A stretch of 64,000 bases of DNA from assembly GCF_900089585.1 (NCBI RefSeq), contig NZ_FLRH01000003.1:3982501-4046500 (forward strand). Direction: 5' to 3'. The DNA is from Micromonospora sediminicola. Lineage in GTDB: Bacteria > Actinomycetota > Actinomycetes > Mycobacteriales > Micromonosporaceae. The notes under the pieces were generated by a model. It worked only from the letters and a program-made list of their open reading frames with translations. It was not told where the DNA came from and did not search any database. Within the stretch, counting starts at the first letter, position 1, and every line of letters starts with the position of its first letter. Shown here piece by piece: positions 34,467 to 43,878 of the stretch. A program made the translations under genes and the position numbers.

Positions 34467-37223
34467 ATGACGATGGCCGAACGGGACCGGCAGTTCGACG
34501 TCCTGACCGATCGGCTCGCCGATCTGCACCGCGCCGACGGCCCCGCCGACACCTCGGATCTGATCACCGTGGTCACCGGGCCGGTGGGCGTCGGCAAGAC
34601 CGCCCTCCTGCAGTCCCTCGCCCGCCGGTGCGCCGAGACCGGGGTCGCCTACCTCGGCGCCAGCGCCTCGCGCAGCGAGCGGACGGTGCCGCTGGAGGTG
34701 ATCCGCCAGCTCGTGCGGCGGGCCACGTGGGACGAGACCGACCGGGAGCGGGTGGGCCGCTTGCTCGACCGCGCGGTGCTGCGGTGGGGCGAGACGACCG
34801 ACGAGGAGGCGCTCGCCCCGCTCACCGCCGCCATCGGCGGCGAACTGCTGGACCTCGCCACCCGAACCCCCACGCTGATCGCCGTCGACGACGTCCAGCA
34901 CGCCGACGTGCCGTCCCTGCGCTGCCTGGACCACCTGGCCCGACGGGTCACCGGCCTGCGCGTGCTGATCGTGCTGACCGAGGCACCGCGTACCCGTGCG
35001 TGGCACCCCACCGCGTACGCCGAACTGCTCCAGCCGGCCCGGCTGCACCGGATCCGGCTGCCCCTGCTCTCCGCGGACGGGACGTTCCGGATCCTGGCCG
35101 ACCGGCTCGGGGTGCCGGTGGCGCGGCGCGTCGCCGACGAGGCGTACCGGATCAGCGGCGGCAACCCGCTGCTGGTGCACGCCCTGGCCGACGACCACCC
35201 GGCCGGCGCCGACGCCCCGGTTCCCGGCGAGGCGTTCCGGGAGGCGGTGCTGAGCTGCCTCTACCGCTGCGAGCTCCTGGTGCTGAAGACCGCCCGGGTG
35301 CTCGCGGTGACCGAGGAGCCGCTGCACGGACCGCTCCTGCCCCACCTGCTCGACCTGCCCACCGAGCCGAACCTGTCCGCGGTCGATCCGTCCACCAGCG
35401 CCGGCCTCGTCACCGCCGACGGCCTCCGGCACCCGGCGGTGCGCCGGGCGGTGCTCGACGGCATGACCGTGGAGGAACGGGCCCGCCTGCACCGGGCCGC
35501 CGCGCAGCTGCTGCACGACGACGGCGCCCCGCCGACACGGGTGGCGCCGCACCTGCTCACCACCGACGAGCTGACCGAGCCGTGGATGGCCCAGACCCTG
35601 CTCGACGCCGGCGAACAGGCACTGACCGACGGCGACGTGGACACCGCCCGGCGGTACCTGCGCCGGGCCAACCGGGACTGCCCCGACGAGTGCCTGCGCG
35701 CGCGGATCCGCTCCGCCCTGGCCCGGGCCGAGTGGCGTCTGGACCCCCAGGCCGCCGTCCCGCACCTGCACGGCGTCGCCACCGCGGTCCGCGCCGGGCA
35801 CCTGGGCAGCCGGCAGGCCGCCGGCCCGATCCAGTACCTGCTCTGGCACGGTCAGCCCGACCGGGCCGTGGAACTCATCCACCACCTCGGCGAACGCGCC
35901 GACAGCCTCGACACCCACACGGCCGTGGACCTCATGATCATTCGCGGGTGGATGGCGACCCTCTACCCGGGCGCGCCGGTCGACGCCCCCGCCTGGCCGG
36001 TCCCGACCCGGGACCCGCTCGCGCTGGCCCGGGTCCGGCACCGGCTACGCGGCGTCCTGCTGCTCCGCACGGTGCTGGAGCGCGGCGACCTCGACGCCCT
36101 GGAGGACGCCGAACGCACCCTCGCCACGCTCAGCCTGGACGACGAACCGAGCATGTGGAGCGCCGTCTGCGCGGTGATCGCCATGATCTACGCCGACCGG
36201 CTGGACCTGGCCGACGAGTGGTGCGACCGGCTGGACCGGATCGCCTCCGCCCGCCGGCACCGCACGCCGCGGGCCCTGCTCACCGCGGTCGCCGCCACGG
36301 TGGCCGGTCGGCGCGGCGACCTGCACCGGGCGCGCGAGTTGGCCGACTCGGCGCTCAACCGGTTGTCGCCGAAGGGCTGGGGAGTCGCGATCGGCGCCCC
36401 CCTGGCCGTTCGACTCTGGACGCTGACCCGCCTCGAGGAGTGGGAGGAGGCGGCGGCCTGCCTGCGTACGCCGGTGCCGCCGGCGCTGTTCGAGACGCCG
36501 TTCGGGCTGCACTACCTGCACGCCCGCGGGCTGCACGCGATCGCCGCCGGCAGTCCCGAGGCGGCCCTGGCCGACTTCCAGCTGTGCGGGCAGTTGATGA
36601 CGTCGTGGCGGCTCGACCTCGCGCCGCTGGTCCCCTGGCGCACCGAGTCGGCCCGGGCACTGCTGCAACTGGGCCGCCGGCAGCAGGCCGAGAAGCTGGT
36701 GCGGGAGGAACTGGACCGACTGCGCCCGACCGACCTGCGGTGGCGGGGCATCGCGCTGCGGGTGCTCGGCACCGCGTCGGAAGGGCCGGACCGGATCCGG
36801 TACCTGCGTGGCGCCGTGCGGCTGCTGCGCCAGTGCGGCGCCCGGGTGGAGTTGGCGCACGCCCTCGGCGACCTCGGCCAGGCCCTGCAGCAGGCCGGCG
36901 ACCTGCGCCAGGCGCGCAGCACCTCGCGGGCCGCGCGGGACCTCGCCGAGGACTGCGGGATCCCCGCGCTGCGCCCGGCGGTCGCGGCCGGCCGGACCGC
37001 CGCGGCCGACCCGGACGCCGACACCGGGCTGCTGCTCACCGGCCTCAGTGACGCCGAGTCACGGGTGGCCGCGCTGGCCGCGCAGGGGCACACCAACCGG
37101 GAGATCGCGGAACGGATGTTCCTCACCGTCAGCGCCATCGAGCAGCGGCTGACCCGGATCTACCGCAAGCTCGACGTCCACTCCCGCAGCGAGCTGGCCG
37201 CCCGCCTCCGCTTCGACCGCTGA
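34467..37223 (+). CDS. LAL (MalT-like) LuxR-family transcriptional activator
   Basis: The 918-residue protein has an N-terminal ATPase with Walker A GPVGVGKTALL (38-48) and Walker B LIAVDDVQHAD, then a long helical TPR-like middle. A C-terminal LuxR helix-turn-helix (LSDAESRVAALAAQGHTNRE, LTVSAIEQRLTRIYRKLDVH) ends about 10 residues before the stop. Proteins of this LAL class are pathway-specific activators in many macrolide clusters. ATG at 34467 (MTMAERDRQFD) follows cggagg at good spacing; an upstream GTG at 34404 is less likely. Expected target: promoters of this polyketide locus. Confidence 0.9.
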   Translation: MTMAERDRQFDVLTDRLADLHRADGPADTSDLITVVTGPVGVGKTALLQSLARRCAETGVAYLGASASRSERTVPLEVIRQLVRRATWDETDRERVGRLLDRAVLRWGETTDEEALAPLTAAIGGELLDLATRTPTLIAVDDVQHADVPSLRCLDHLARRVTGLRVLIVLTEAPRTRAWHPTAYAELLQPARLHRIRLPLLSADGTFRILADRLGVPVARRVADEAYRISGGNPLLVHALADDHPAGADAPVPGEAFREAVLSCLYRCELLVLKTARVLAVTEEPLHGPLLPHLLDLPTEPNLSAVDPSTSAGLVTADGLRHPAVRRAVLDGMTVEERARLHRAAAQLLHDDGAPPTRVAPHLLTTDELTEPWMAQTLLDAGEQALTDGDVDTARRYLRRANRDCPDECLRARIRSALARAEWRLDPQAAVPHLHGVATAVRAGHLGSRQAAGPIQYLLWHGQPDRAVELIHHLGERADSLDTHTAVDLMIIRGWMATLYPGAPVDAPAWPVPTRDPLALARVRHRLRGVLLLRTVLERGDLDALEDAERTLATLSLDDEPSMWSAVCAVIAMIYADRLDLADEWCDRLDRIASARRHRTPRALLTAVAATVAGRRGDLHRARELADSALNRLSPKGWGVAIGAPLAVRLWTLTRLEEWEEAAACLRTPVPPALFETPFGLHYLHARGLHAIAAGSPEAALADFQLCGQLMTSWRLDLAPLVPWRTESARALLQLGRRQQAEKLVREELDRLRPTDLRWRGIALRVLGTASEGPDRIRYLRGAVRLLRQCGARVELAHALGDLGQALQQAGDLRQARSTSRAARDLAEDCGIPALRPAVAAGRTAAADPDADTGLLLTGLSDAESRVAALAAQGHTNREIAERMFLTVSAIEQRLTRIYRKLDVHSRSELAARLRFDR

Positions 37224-37699
37224 CCCGGTCGGCCGCCCGTTCCGGTCCGGCCCGACCGACCGTCCGACCCGGACGGCCGTTCGGCATGCGTGGCCGGGCC
37301 ATGGTGTGATCGGATGTCCTCGATCGGCGTCACCGGCTGTCCATCGTGGCGAAACGTGCTCGTCACCCGGCCGGCTGACGTCCCCCTTCCGGTCAGGGGC
37401 GCAACCCCTACCCGCCCGTCGGCACCGCAGGTTTACCGCCGAAACGGTGGGGTCCCGGACCCGTTGTCGCACGCCAGGGGCGGTGCCAGACTCGCCAGCA
37501 ACCGGATCACGCGTCCGACGACGCGCTCCGGTGGGGAGGATTTCCAGGTCCACCCGGCCGGCGGCCCGGTGCGCCTCACCCCTGTCCCGCTCCATCGACA
37601 GGTGTGGTGAGGGGGCCGCCGACGGCACCGGGTGGAACGGCGCGTCGGCGACGGTGACCCCGTCGCGGCGTCCGCGGACGAGAAGGGCTGACAGGACAC
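37224..37699 (+). promoter_or_regulatory. Gene-free region between the two LAL genes
   Basis: This 476-bp gap has no convincing gene. It includes an inverted aggggcgcaacccct (37395-37409), overlapping minus-strand TAGGGGTTG (37402-37410), the same 9-mer seen upstream of the MatB-like gene. It likely contains the promoter of the second LAL gene. Confidence 0.4.
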
Positions 37700-40510
37700 G
37701 TGCTGGTACAGCGAGAAGAACAGCTCGACCTGCTGCGCGACACCTTCCGGAACTGCGATCGGCAGCGGAGGGGGCACGTCTCACTCGTCACCGGCGCGGT
37801 GGGCAGCGGCAAGACGAGCGTGCTGGAGTCGTTCGGCGACTGGGCGGCCACCGCCGGGGGCCGGGTGCTGAGCGCGGCCGCGTCCCGGGCCGAACAGGAG
37901 CTGCACCTGGGGGTGCTCGGCCAGCTCCTGCAGGGGGCGCGGCTCGCCCCCGAGACAGGTGTGCGGGTGGAACGCCTGCTCCGCGACGCCCCGCCGGCGC
38001 CCGGGCACGACGGTCCGGACGGGCCCGTCGGCGCCGACCGGATCTCCGCGCCGGTGCTGCACGGCCTGTTCAGCACGCTGCTCGACCTCGCCGAGGCGGG
38101 ACCGCTCGTGCTCACCGTCGACGACGTCCACCACGCCGACCCGGCGTCGCTGCACTGCCTGCTCTACGTCGCCCGCCGGCTGCGACACACCCCGATCATG
38201 GTGGTGCTGGCCGAGGCCCGGACGCTGCGACCACCGCACCCGCACTTCCGGGCCGAGCTGTTCAGCCAGCCGCACTTCACCCGGATCTCCCTTCCACCGT
38301 TGACCGTCGAGGCGATCACGCGGCTGGTCGACGACGGGGTGGAGCCGGCCGCGCGGGAGACCGCCGAGCGGTGCCTGCGGATGACCGGCGGGAACCCGCT
38401 GCTCACCCGGGCGCTGATCGAGGAGCGGCCCCGGGCCGAGGCGGGCGAGGAACCGCCGTCGGATCCGACCCTCGGCGACGTGTTCGACCAGGCCGTGCTC
38501 GGCTGCCTGTACCGGCACGAACCGGGGGTACGCCGGGTCGCGCAGGCCATGGCCGTGCTGGACCGGCCGGGCCCGGCGGATCTGCTCGGCCACCTGCTCG
38601 ACGTGGTGCCCGAGTCGGTCAGCCCGATGGTCCGGGTGCTGCGCACCACCGGCCTGCTGGACGAGGACCGGTTGCGCCACCCCCGGATCCGGCGCTCCAT
38701 CCTGGCCGACATGTCCGTCGACGAGCGGCGAGAGCTGCACCAGCGGGCGGCCGAGGTGCTGCACGAGCACGGCGTCGAGCCGTACGCCGTGGCCGAGCAC
38801 CTCGTCGCCGCGGGCTGGGCGGAGGCCGGCTGGACGGTGCCGGTGCTGCACGACGCCGCCGCCCAGGCCCTCGCGGTCGGTCGGCCCGACGTGGCCGCCG
38901 GCTGCCTGCGCCTGGTCGGGCGGGCCGACGTGGACGACGAGCAGCGGGTCGCCACCACCGCGATGGTGGTCCGCGCCCGGTGGCAGATCAACCCGTTGAC
39001 CGTGAGCGGCCAGCTCGACCAGCTCGTCGGCGCCGCCCGGGCCGGCGGTTGGCCCGCGGGCGCCGCTCTGTCCACCGTGCCCTACCTGCTGTGGCAGGGG
39101 CGGGTCGAGGAAGCCGACGAGGCGATCGCCGGGTGCGGTGGGGACGACGAGCAGGCCCACGCGGCCACCGCGAGCCGCCGGCGGGCGATGCACCTGCTGC
39201 TGGGGCTCTCCCACCCGGACCACCTGACCGCCGTGCGGGAGGCGGCCGGCGCGCCCCGAGCGTCCCTGCTGGCCGGCGGCTCGTCGCCGGTGCAGGCGCT
39301 GTCCCTGCTCGGCGCGGCGCTGACCCCGACCGGCGACCACGACCCGGTCGCCGGCGCCGAGCAGGTGCTGCACCGCCACCACGGCGAGGACGGCATGCTC
39401 CCGTTGCTGACCGCACCGTTGCTGGCGCTGCTCTGGGCCGGCCGCGCGGACCGGGTCGCCGCCTGGTCGGCCGCGCTGCTGGACCGGCCGGCCGTGCGGC
39501 ACGCCCCGCTCTGGCGTGCGGTGCTGCGCGCCCTGCGCGCCGAGGCGGCGCTGCGCCTGGGTGACCTGACCGTCGCCGAGCAGCAGGCCCGCGCCGCCCT
39601 GGACGACCTGCCGCCGGCCGCGTGGGGCGTCGCCCTCACCGGTCCGCTCGCCACGCTCGTCGCCTGCGCCACCGAGTCCGGACGGCACGCCGAGGCCGAA
39701 CGGTGGCTGGCGCAGAGCCTGCCCGCCGGCGCCTTCCGCACGCCGCTCGGCCTGCACTACCTGGCCGCGCGGGCACGCCACCACCTGGCGCTCGGCCGGG
39801 CCCACGCGGCCACCGCCGACCTGCGCCGCTGCGGCGAGCTGATGCGGGCCTGGGGCGTCGACGTGGCCGGTCTGGTGCCCTGGCGGCTGGAGCTGGCCCG
39901 GGTGCAGCTGGCCGTGGGCAACAAGGCGCACGCCACCCAACTGCTGCAGGAGCAGCTGCGGGTGCCGCACGGGGTGGACGACCGCACCCGGGGTCGTACG
40001 CTGCGGCTGCTCGCCGGCACCACCGCGCCGGACCACCGGCGCAAGCTGCTCTCCGAGGCGGTGAACCTGTTGCAAAGCTGCGGCGACCGGCTGGAGCTGG
40101 TCCGCGCGCTCGGCGACACCGGGCAGACGCTGCAGCGGGCGGGCGACTCGGCGCAGGCCCGGCTGCTGGTCCGCCGGGCGTACCAGCTGGCCCAGGACTG
40201 CGGCGCGTCGGTGCTGGCCCAGCGGCTGGTCCGGCGCGAGCCCGGCGGCGTGCCGGCCGGGCCGCCGGCCGAGACGCCGGAGCCGGAGGACGGGCTGAGC
40301 GAGGCCGAACGCCGGGTGGCGGCGCTGGCCGCGCAGGGCCACACCAACCGGCAGATCTCCAGCAAGCTGTTCATCACGGTGAGCACCGTGGAGCAGCACC
40401 TGACCCGGGTCTACCGCAAGCTCGACGTCAAGCGCCGTTCCGACCTACCGGCCCGGCTGGTGGCGTTCGCGGAGCCGCTGGGCGAGGAGATCCAGCCCGC
40501 GGCCTCCTGA
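37700..40510 (+). CDS. Second LAL (MalT-like) LuxR-family transcriptional activator
   Basis: The 936-residue protein shares the architecture of the preceding gene: Walker A GAVGSGKTSVLE (32-43), Walker B LVLTVDDVHHADP, TPR-like middle, C-terminal LuxR domain (LSEAERRVAALAAQGHTNRQ, ITVSTVEQHLTRVYRKLDVK). The two differ throughout the centre and are old paralogs rather than a recent duplication. The GTG at 37700 follows gacaggacac and opens MLVQREEQLDLL, the usual LAL beginning. It is followed by a palindromic terminator-like repeat. Confidence 0.9.
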   Translation: MLVQREEQLDLLRDTFRNCDRQRRGHVSLVTGAVGSGKTSVLESFGDWAATAGGRVLSAAASRAEQELHLGVLGQLLQGARLAPETGVRVERLLRDAPPAPGHDGPDGPVGADRISAPVLHGLFSTLLDLAEAGPLVLTVDDVHHADPASLHCLLYVARRLRHTPIMVVLAEARTLRPPHPHFRAELFSQPHFTRISLPPLTVEAITRLVDDGVEPAARETAERCLRMTGGNPLLTRALIEERPRAEAGEEPPSDPTLGDVFDQAVLGCLYRHEPGVRRVAQAMAVLDRPGPADLLGHLLDVVPESVSPMVRVLRTTGLLDEDRLRHPRIRRSILADMSVDERRELHQRAAEVLHEHGVEPYAVAEHLVAAGWAEAGWTVPVLHDAAAQALAVGRPDVAAGCLRLVGRADVDDEQRVATTAMVVRARWQINPLTVSGQLDQLVGAARAGGWPAGAALSTVPYLLWQGRVEEADEAIAGCGGDDEQAHAATASRRRAMHLLLGLSHPDHLTAVREAAGAPRASLLAGGSSPVQALSLLGAALTPTGDHDPVAGAEQVLHRHHGEDGMLPLLTAPLLALLWAGRADRVAAWSAALLDRPAVRHAPLWRAVLRALRAEAALRLGDLTVAEQQARAALDDLPPAAWGVALTGPLATLVACATESGRHAEAERWLAQSLPAGAFRTPLGLHYLAARARHHLALGRAHAATADLRRCGELMRAWGVDVAGLVPWRLELARVQLAVGNKAHATQLLQEQLRVPHGVDDRTRGRTLRLLAGTTAPDHRRKLLSEAVNLLQSCGDRLELVRALGDTGQTLQRAGDSAQARLLVRRAYQLAQDCGASVLAQRLVRREPGGVPAGPPAETPEPEDGLSEAERRVAALAAQGHTNRQISSKLFITVSTVEQHLTRVYRKLDVKRRSDLPARLVAFAEPLGEEIQPAAS

Positions 40511-40522
40511 ACACCTGTCACA

Positions 40523-40602
40523 AGGAAGGGCCCCTTCTTAACACCCGGGTGTTAAGAAGGGGCCCTTCCTCTACCGAATGCGTTAATAGGGGGCCCTTCC
40601 TT
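40523..40602. repeat. Micromonospora-type palindromic repeat cluster
   Basis: 40523-40570 is a perfect 48-bp palindrome built from two opposed copies of a 24-bp unit ending gttaagaaggggcccttcct. A third, degenerate copy lies at 40582-40602. I associate this motif with intergenic repeats scattered in Micromonospora genomes. Here it sits between convergent genes and would form a strong bidirectional hairpin. The third copy supplies the TAA stop codon of the glycosyltransferase gene (40601-40603). Confidence 0.85.
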
Positions 40603-41956
40603 ACAAGCTCAGCACGAGGTCGGCGGCGGCGGTCACGCCGCCCGCCCGGCGCAGGCAGTCGCGCCACCGCGCCGCCCGATCGCGGAAGGACGGGTCGGAC
40701 AGCAGCCGGCCCAGCTTGTCCACGACGTCGTCGACGTCGAGCGGGTCCTCGTGCTCGACCGCCAGCGCGATCCCGGCGTCGACCACCCGCACCGCGCCGT
40801 CGTAGCAGTCGAACCAGAACGGCATCACCAGCTGCGGCACGCCGAACCAGGCCGCCTCGTGGATCGCGTTGGCGGCGGCGTGGTTGAAGAACACCCGTAC
40901 GTGCGGGTGCGCCAGCACCTCCACCTGCGACGGCAGCCACGACTCGACCCGCAGGTTGGCGGGCAGCTCGCCGGCCGGGGGCAGCAGCGGGTGCCGGGCG
41001 GCGGGCAGTTTCCACAGCACCTGGTGCTCGGGGCCGAGGCGGGCGGCCACCTCGACCAGCGCGGCCACCTGGGCGGCGGTCGGACGCATGATCGTGCCGA
41101 AGCCGACGTAGACGACGGACTCGTGGGCGTCGAGCCAGGCGCGCAGCTCGGCGCCGTCCGCGCTGGGCACGATGTCCCGGGGGACCATCGAGCCCACCGT
41201 GCGCAGGTTCGCCGGCGCGGTGTCGAACGGGTACTCCAGCCCGAACACGGTGTAGGCGAGCAGCGCCCGGGCCGCCTCGGCGTACTGCGAGGGACGCAGC
41301 TCGGCGTTGCGGATCCCGGCCTCCGCCCGCCGCCGGGCGGCGGCGGTGCTGCGGGCGAGCCGCTCCGGTTCGGTGAGCGTGGCCAGCAACGCGGCCCGGT
41401 AGCTGTCGTTCGCCGCCCGTTGGCTCGGGTTCATCGCCAGCGGCAGCCCGGACAGCGACATCGGGTACGACGGCGGCAGGCTGTCCTGGAGAAAGTTCGA
41501 CGGCGGAACCGTGACGCTGATGACGTAGGGCACGCCCCGGGTGGTGGCCGCGTCCATGCCGAACGAGGCGAACGAGTCCACCACCGCCAGCGCCGGGCGC
41601 ACATCGTCGACGACGGCCAGGCACCGCTCGTACAGCTCGTGCAGGTGGTCGAAGTCGGTCGAGGCGTCGACGTAGCTGGCGAAGTTCACCACCCGCGAGC
41701 CGGTGGACATCCGTCGGTGCGTCTCGTCGTCCCAGTGCTCCGGGCGGACCTCCACCCGGGGCGGCCCGAGGGAGACGAAACGCAGGTCGCCGTCGCCGGG
41801 CAGGGCCTCGATCTCGGCCCGCCGCTCGTCGGTGCAGGCGAACCGGACCGGCCGCACGGCCCGGCGCTTCAGCTCGCCGGCCAGGGTGAGCAGCGGGTTG
41901 AACAACCCCGCGCTGCCGGAGCTGACCAGCAGCAGCGGTCCGTCGTCGAGGGTCAT
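40601..41956 (-). CDS. GT1-family (macrolide-type) glycosyltransferase
   Basis: The 451-residue protein has a GT-B fold: LLLVSSGSAGLFNPLLTLAG at the N terminus (acceptor domain) and VVYVGFGTIMRPTAAQVAAL plus the nucleotide-sugar region HAAANAIHEAAWFGVPQLVMPFW with FDCYDGA near the C terminus. The usual donor motif HGGxxSxxEA is modified (HAAANAIHEA), so the donor may be unusual. It most likely attaches a sugar to the polyketide, or inactivates it for self-protection. It follows the exporter genes on the same strand after 12 bp. No deoxysugar genes are in the window. Confidence 0.82.
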   Translation of the reverse strand: MTLDDGPLLLVSSGSAGLFNPLLTLAGELKRRAVRPVRFACTDERRAEIEALPGDGDLRFVSLGPPRVEVRPEHWDDETHRRMSTGSRVVNFASYVDASTDFDHLHELYERCLAVVDDVRPALAVVDSFASFGMDAATTRGVPYVISVTVPPSNFLQDSLPPSYPMSLSGLPLAMNPSQRAANDSYRAALLATLTEPERLARSTAAARRRAEAGIRNAELRPSQYAEAARALLAYTVFGLEYPFDTAPANLRTVGSMVPRDIVPSADGAELRAWLDAHESVVYVGFGTIMRPTAAQVAALVEVAARLGPEHQVLWKLPAARHPLLPPAGELPANLRVESWLPSQVEVLAHPHVRVFFNHAAANAIHEAAWFGVPQLVMPFWFDCYDGAVRVVDAGIALAVEHEDPLDVDDVVDKLGRLLSDPSFRDRAARWRDCLRRAGGVTAAADLVLSL

Positions 41957-41968
41957 CGCGGCCGACCC

Positions 41969-42805
41969 CTAGTCCATCGCCCGGCGCATGAAGCCGCGGA
42001 TGCCGACGGCGGTGAAGACCACGAACACCACGGCGAGCACGAGCAGGTCCAGCCAGAGCGGGACGGACTGCACGCCCGGCGGCGCGACCAGTGAGCGGGT
42101 CGCCTCACTGACGTAGGTCAGCGGGTTGATCGCGCAGACCACCTGGAACCAGGGCAGCGAGTCCAACGCGCGCAGCGGGAACTGGGTGGCGCCGGTGAAC
42201 ATCAGCGGCGTCAGCGTGACCGTGAACATGATCTGGATCCGTTGCGGCGGGACGAGCGTGCCGAAGGTCAGGCCCATGGCGGCACCGACCAGCGCGCCGG
42301 CCGCCAGCACGCCCACGATCGGCAGCAGCGTGGACAGCGGCCACGTGACGCCGAGGATCAGCATGCCGACCGGGATCAGCACCAGCCCGGCGACGAGGCC
42401 CCGGATCGCCCCGAAGACGATCTTCTCGAACGCGACCAGCGGGATCGCCATCGGCGACAGCAGGCGGTCCTCGATCTCGCGGGTGAAGGAGAAGTCCATC
42501 ACCATCGGCAGCGCGGTGTTCTCCAGGCCGATCAGGAACGCGTTGAGCGCGATCACGCCGGGCAGCAGCACGTTGGCGAAGTCGTCGCTGGCGTACCCGA
42601 GGTCCTTGAGCACCTTGCCGAAGATGAGCAGCATGAACAGCGGCTGGAGGAAGACCTGGGCCAGGAACGCGCCCACCTCGCGGCTGGTGACGAACATGTC
42701 CCGCCAGAGCACCGCCCGGAAGGTGGTGAGCTGGTCGCGCAGGCGTACCGGCGGGGGTGCGACGGCGGCCGACGGGGCCGGGACGGCGGGGGCGGTGACG
42801 GTCAC
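41969..42805 (-). CDS. ABC-2 type transporter permease
   Basis: The 278-residue membrane protein has the DrrB-like arrangement of about six hydrophobic segments after a Pro/Ala-rich cytosolic start (FLAQVFLQPLFMLLIFGKVL, VLLPGVIALNAFLIGLENT, IVFGAIRGLVAGLVLIPVGM, LLPIVGVLAAGALVGAAMG, IMFTVTLTPLMFTGATQFPL, DLLVLAVVFVVFTAVGI). GTG at 42805 overlaps the ATPase stop. With its partner it probably exports the polyketide. It is not closely similar to the permease at 27727. Confidence 0.88.
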   Translation of the reverse strand: MTVTAPAVPAPSAAVAPPPVRLRDQLTTFRAVLWRDMFVTSREVGAFLAQVFLQPLFMLLIFGKVLKDLGYASDDFANVLLPGVIALNAFLIGLENTALPMVMDFSFTREIEDRLLSPMAIPLVAFEKIVFGAIRGLVAGLVLIPVGMLILGVTWPLSTLLPIVGVLAAGALVGAAMGLTFGTLVPPQRIQIMFTVTLTPLMFTGATQFPLRALDSLPWFQVVCAINPLTYVSEATRSLVAPPGVQSVPLWLDLLVLAVVFVVFTAVGIRGFMRRAMD

Positions 42806-43836
42806 CGAAGTTCCCTTCCGGTCAGGTGGATGAAGACGTCCTCCAGGCTGGGCTGGCCGACGCTGAGGTCGCGGACCTCGCAGCCGAGGTCGGTGAGGAC
42901 CTTCAACGCCATCGGCACGGCGTTGGCCGGGGCCCCGGCGGTGTAGACGCGGAACGACAGCGGCGCGTCCGGGTCGGCGGGCGCGTCGGGCAGCGGCATC
43001 GGCGGCATGCCGGGGAACATCGGCAGTTCCGCGGCGCCGCCGGCGCGCAGCCGTTCCACCCGCTCCACGTCCGGTACGTCGGCCAGCGCGGCCTGCACCG
43101 CCTCGACCGGCGCGCCCGGCGCGACCACCAGGGTCAGGGTGCTGCTGCCGGGCAGGGTCCGGGTCAGCGCGGCCGGGGTGTCCAGGGTGAGCAGCTTGCC
43201 GTGGTCGACGATGCCGACCCGGTCGCAGAGCTTCTCCGCCTCCTCCATGTCGTGCGTGGTCACCACGACGGTGACACCGGAGCGCTTCAGCTCGGCGATC
43301 CGCTCGTGCACGAACAGCCGCGACTGCGGGTCGAGGCCGGCGGAGGGCTCGTCGAGGAAGAGCACCCGGGGGGCGTGCATCAACGCCCGGGCGATCATGG
43401 TGCGTTGGGCCAGGCCGCCGGAGAGGAAGTCGGTGCGGGCGGTGGCGAACGCCGTCAGGCCCATCTGCTCCAGCAGCTCGTCGGCCCGCGCCGACCGGCG
43501 GGACCGGGACACCCGGTGGTACGCGGAGTGGAACAGCAGGTTCTGCCGGACGGTCAGTGACCGGTCCAGGTTGACCCGCTGCGGCACCACCGCGAGCAAC
43601 TGCCGGGCCACGGCGGGCGCGCGGGACACGTCCGCGCCGCAGACCAGGGCGCGGCCCGAGGTGGCGCGCACCCGGGTCGTCAGCACCCCGATCGTCGTGG
43701 TCTTGCCGGCGCCGTTCGGCCCGAGCAGACCGAAGACCTCGCCGGCGGCGACGGAGAAACTCAGTCCGTCCACCGCCGGCGGCATGTCGGGCCGGTATCT
43801 CTTGACCAGCCCGTCGACCACCACTGCCTCGTCCAC
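42802..43836 (-). CDS. ABC transporter ATP-binding protein (DrrA type)
   Basis: The 344-residue ATPase has Walker A GPNGAGKTTT (about 40-49), signature LSGGLAQR, Walker B VLFLDEPSAGLDP and switch His TTHDMEEAE. The C-terminal region carries an unusual Met/Pro-rich stretch (LPMFPGMPPMPLPDAPAD) before the typical end VGQPSLEDVFIHLTG. GTG at 43836 follows gggagcatgacgac. It lies 85 bp after the terminal PKS gene on the same strand, consistent with read-through from the PKS operon. Confidence 0.9.
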   Translation of the reverse strand: MDEAVVVDGLVKRYRPDMPPAVDGLSFSVAAGEVFGLLGPNGAGKTTTIGVLTTRVRATSGRALVCGADVSRAPAVARQLLAVVPQRVNLDRSLTVRQNLLFHSAYHRVSRSRRSARADELLEQMGLTAFATARTDFLSGGLAQRTMIARALMHAPRVLFLDEPSAGLDPQSRLFVHERIAELKRSGVTVVVTTHDMEEAEKLCDRVGIVDHGKLLTLDTPAALTRTLPGSSTLTLVVAPGAPVEAVQAALADVPDVERVERLRAGGAAELPMFPGMPPMPLPDAPADPDAPLSFRVYTAGAPANAVPMALKVLTDLGCEVRDLSVGQPSLEDVFIHLTGRELR

Positions 43837-43878
43837 GTCGTCATGCTCCCGTCCTGGTTCCTGGTAAGACAGTTGTCG

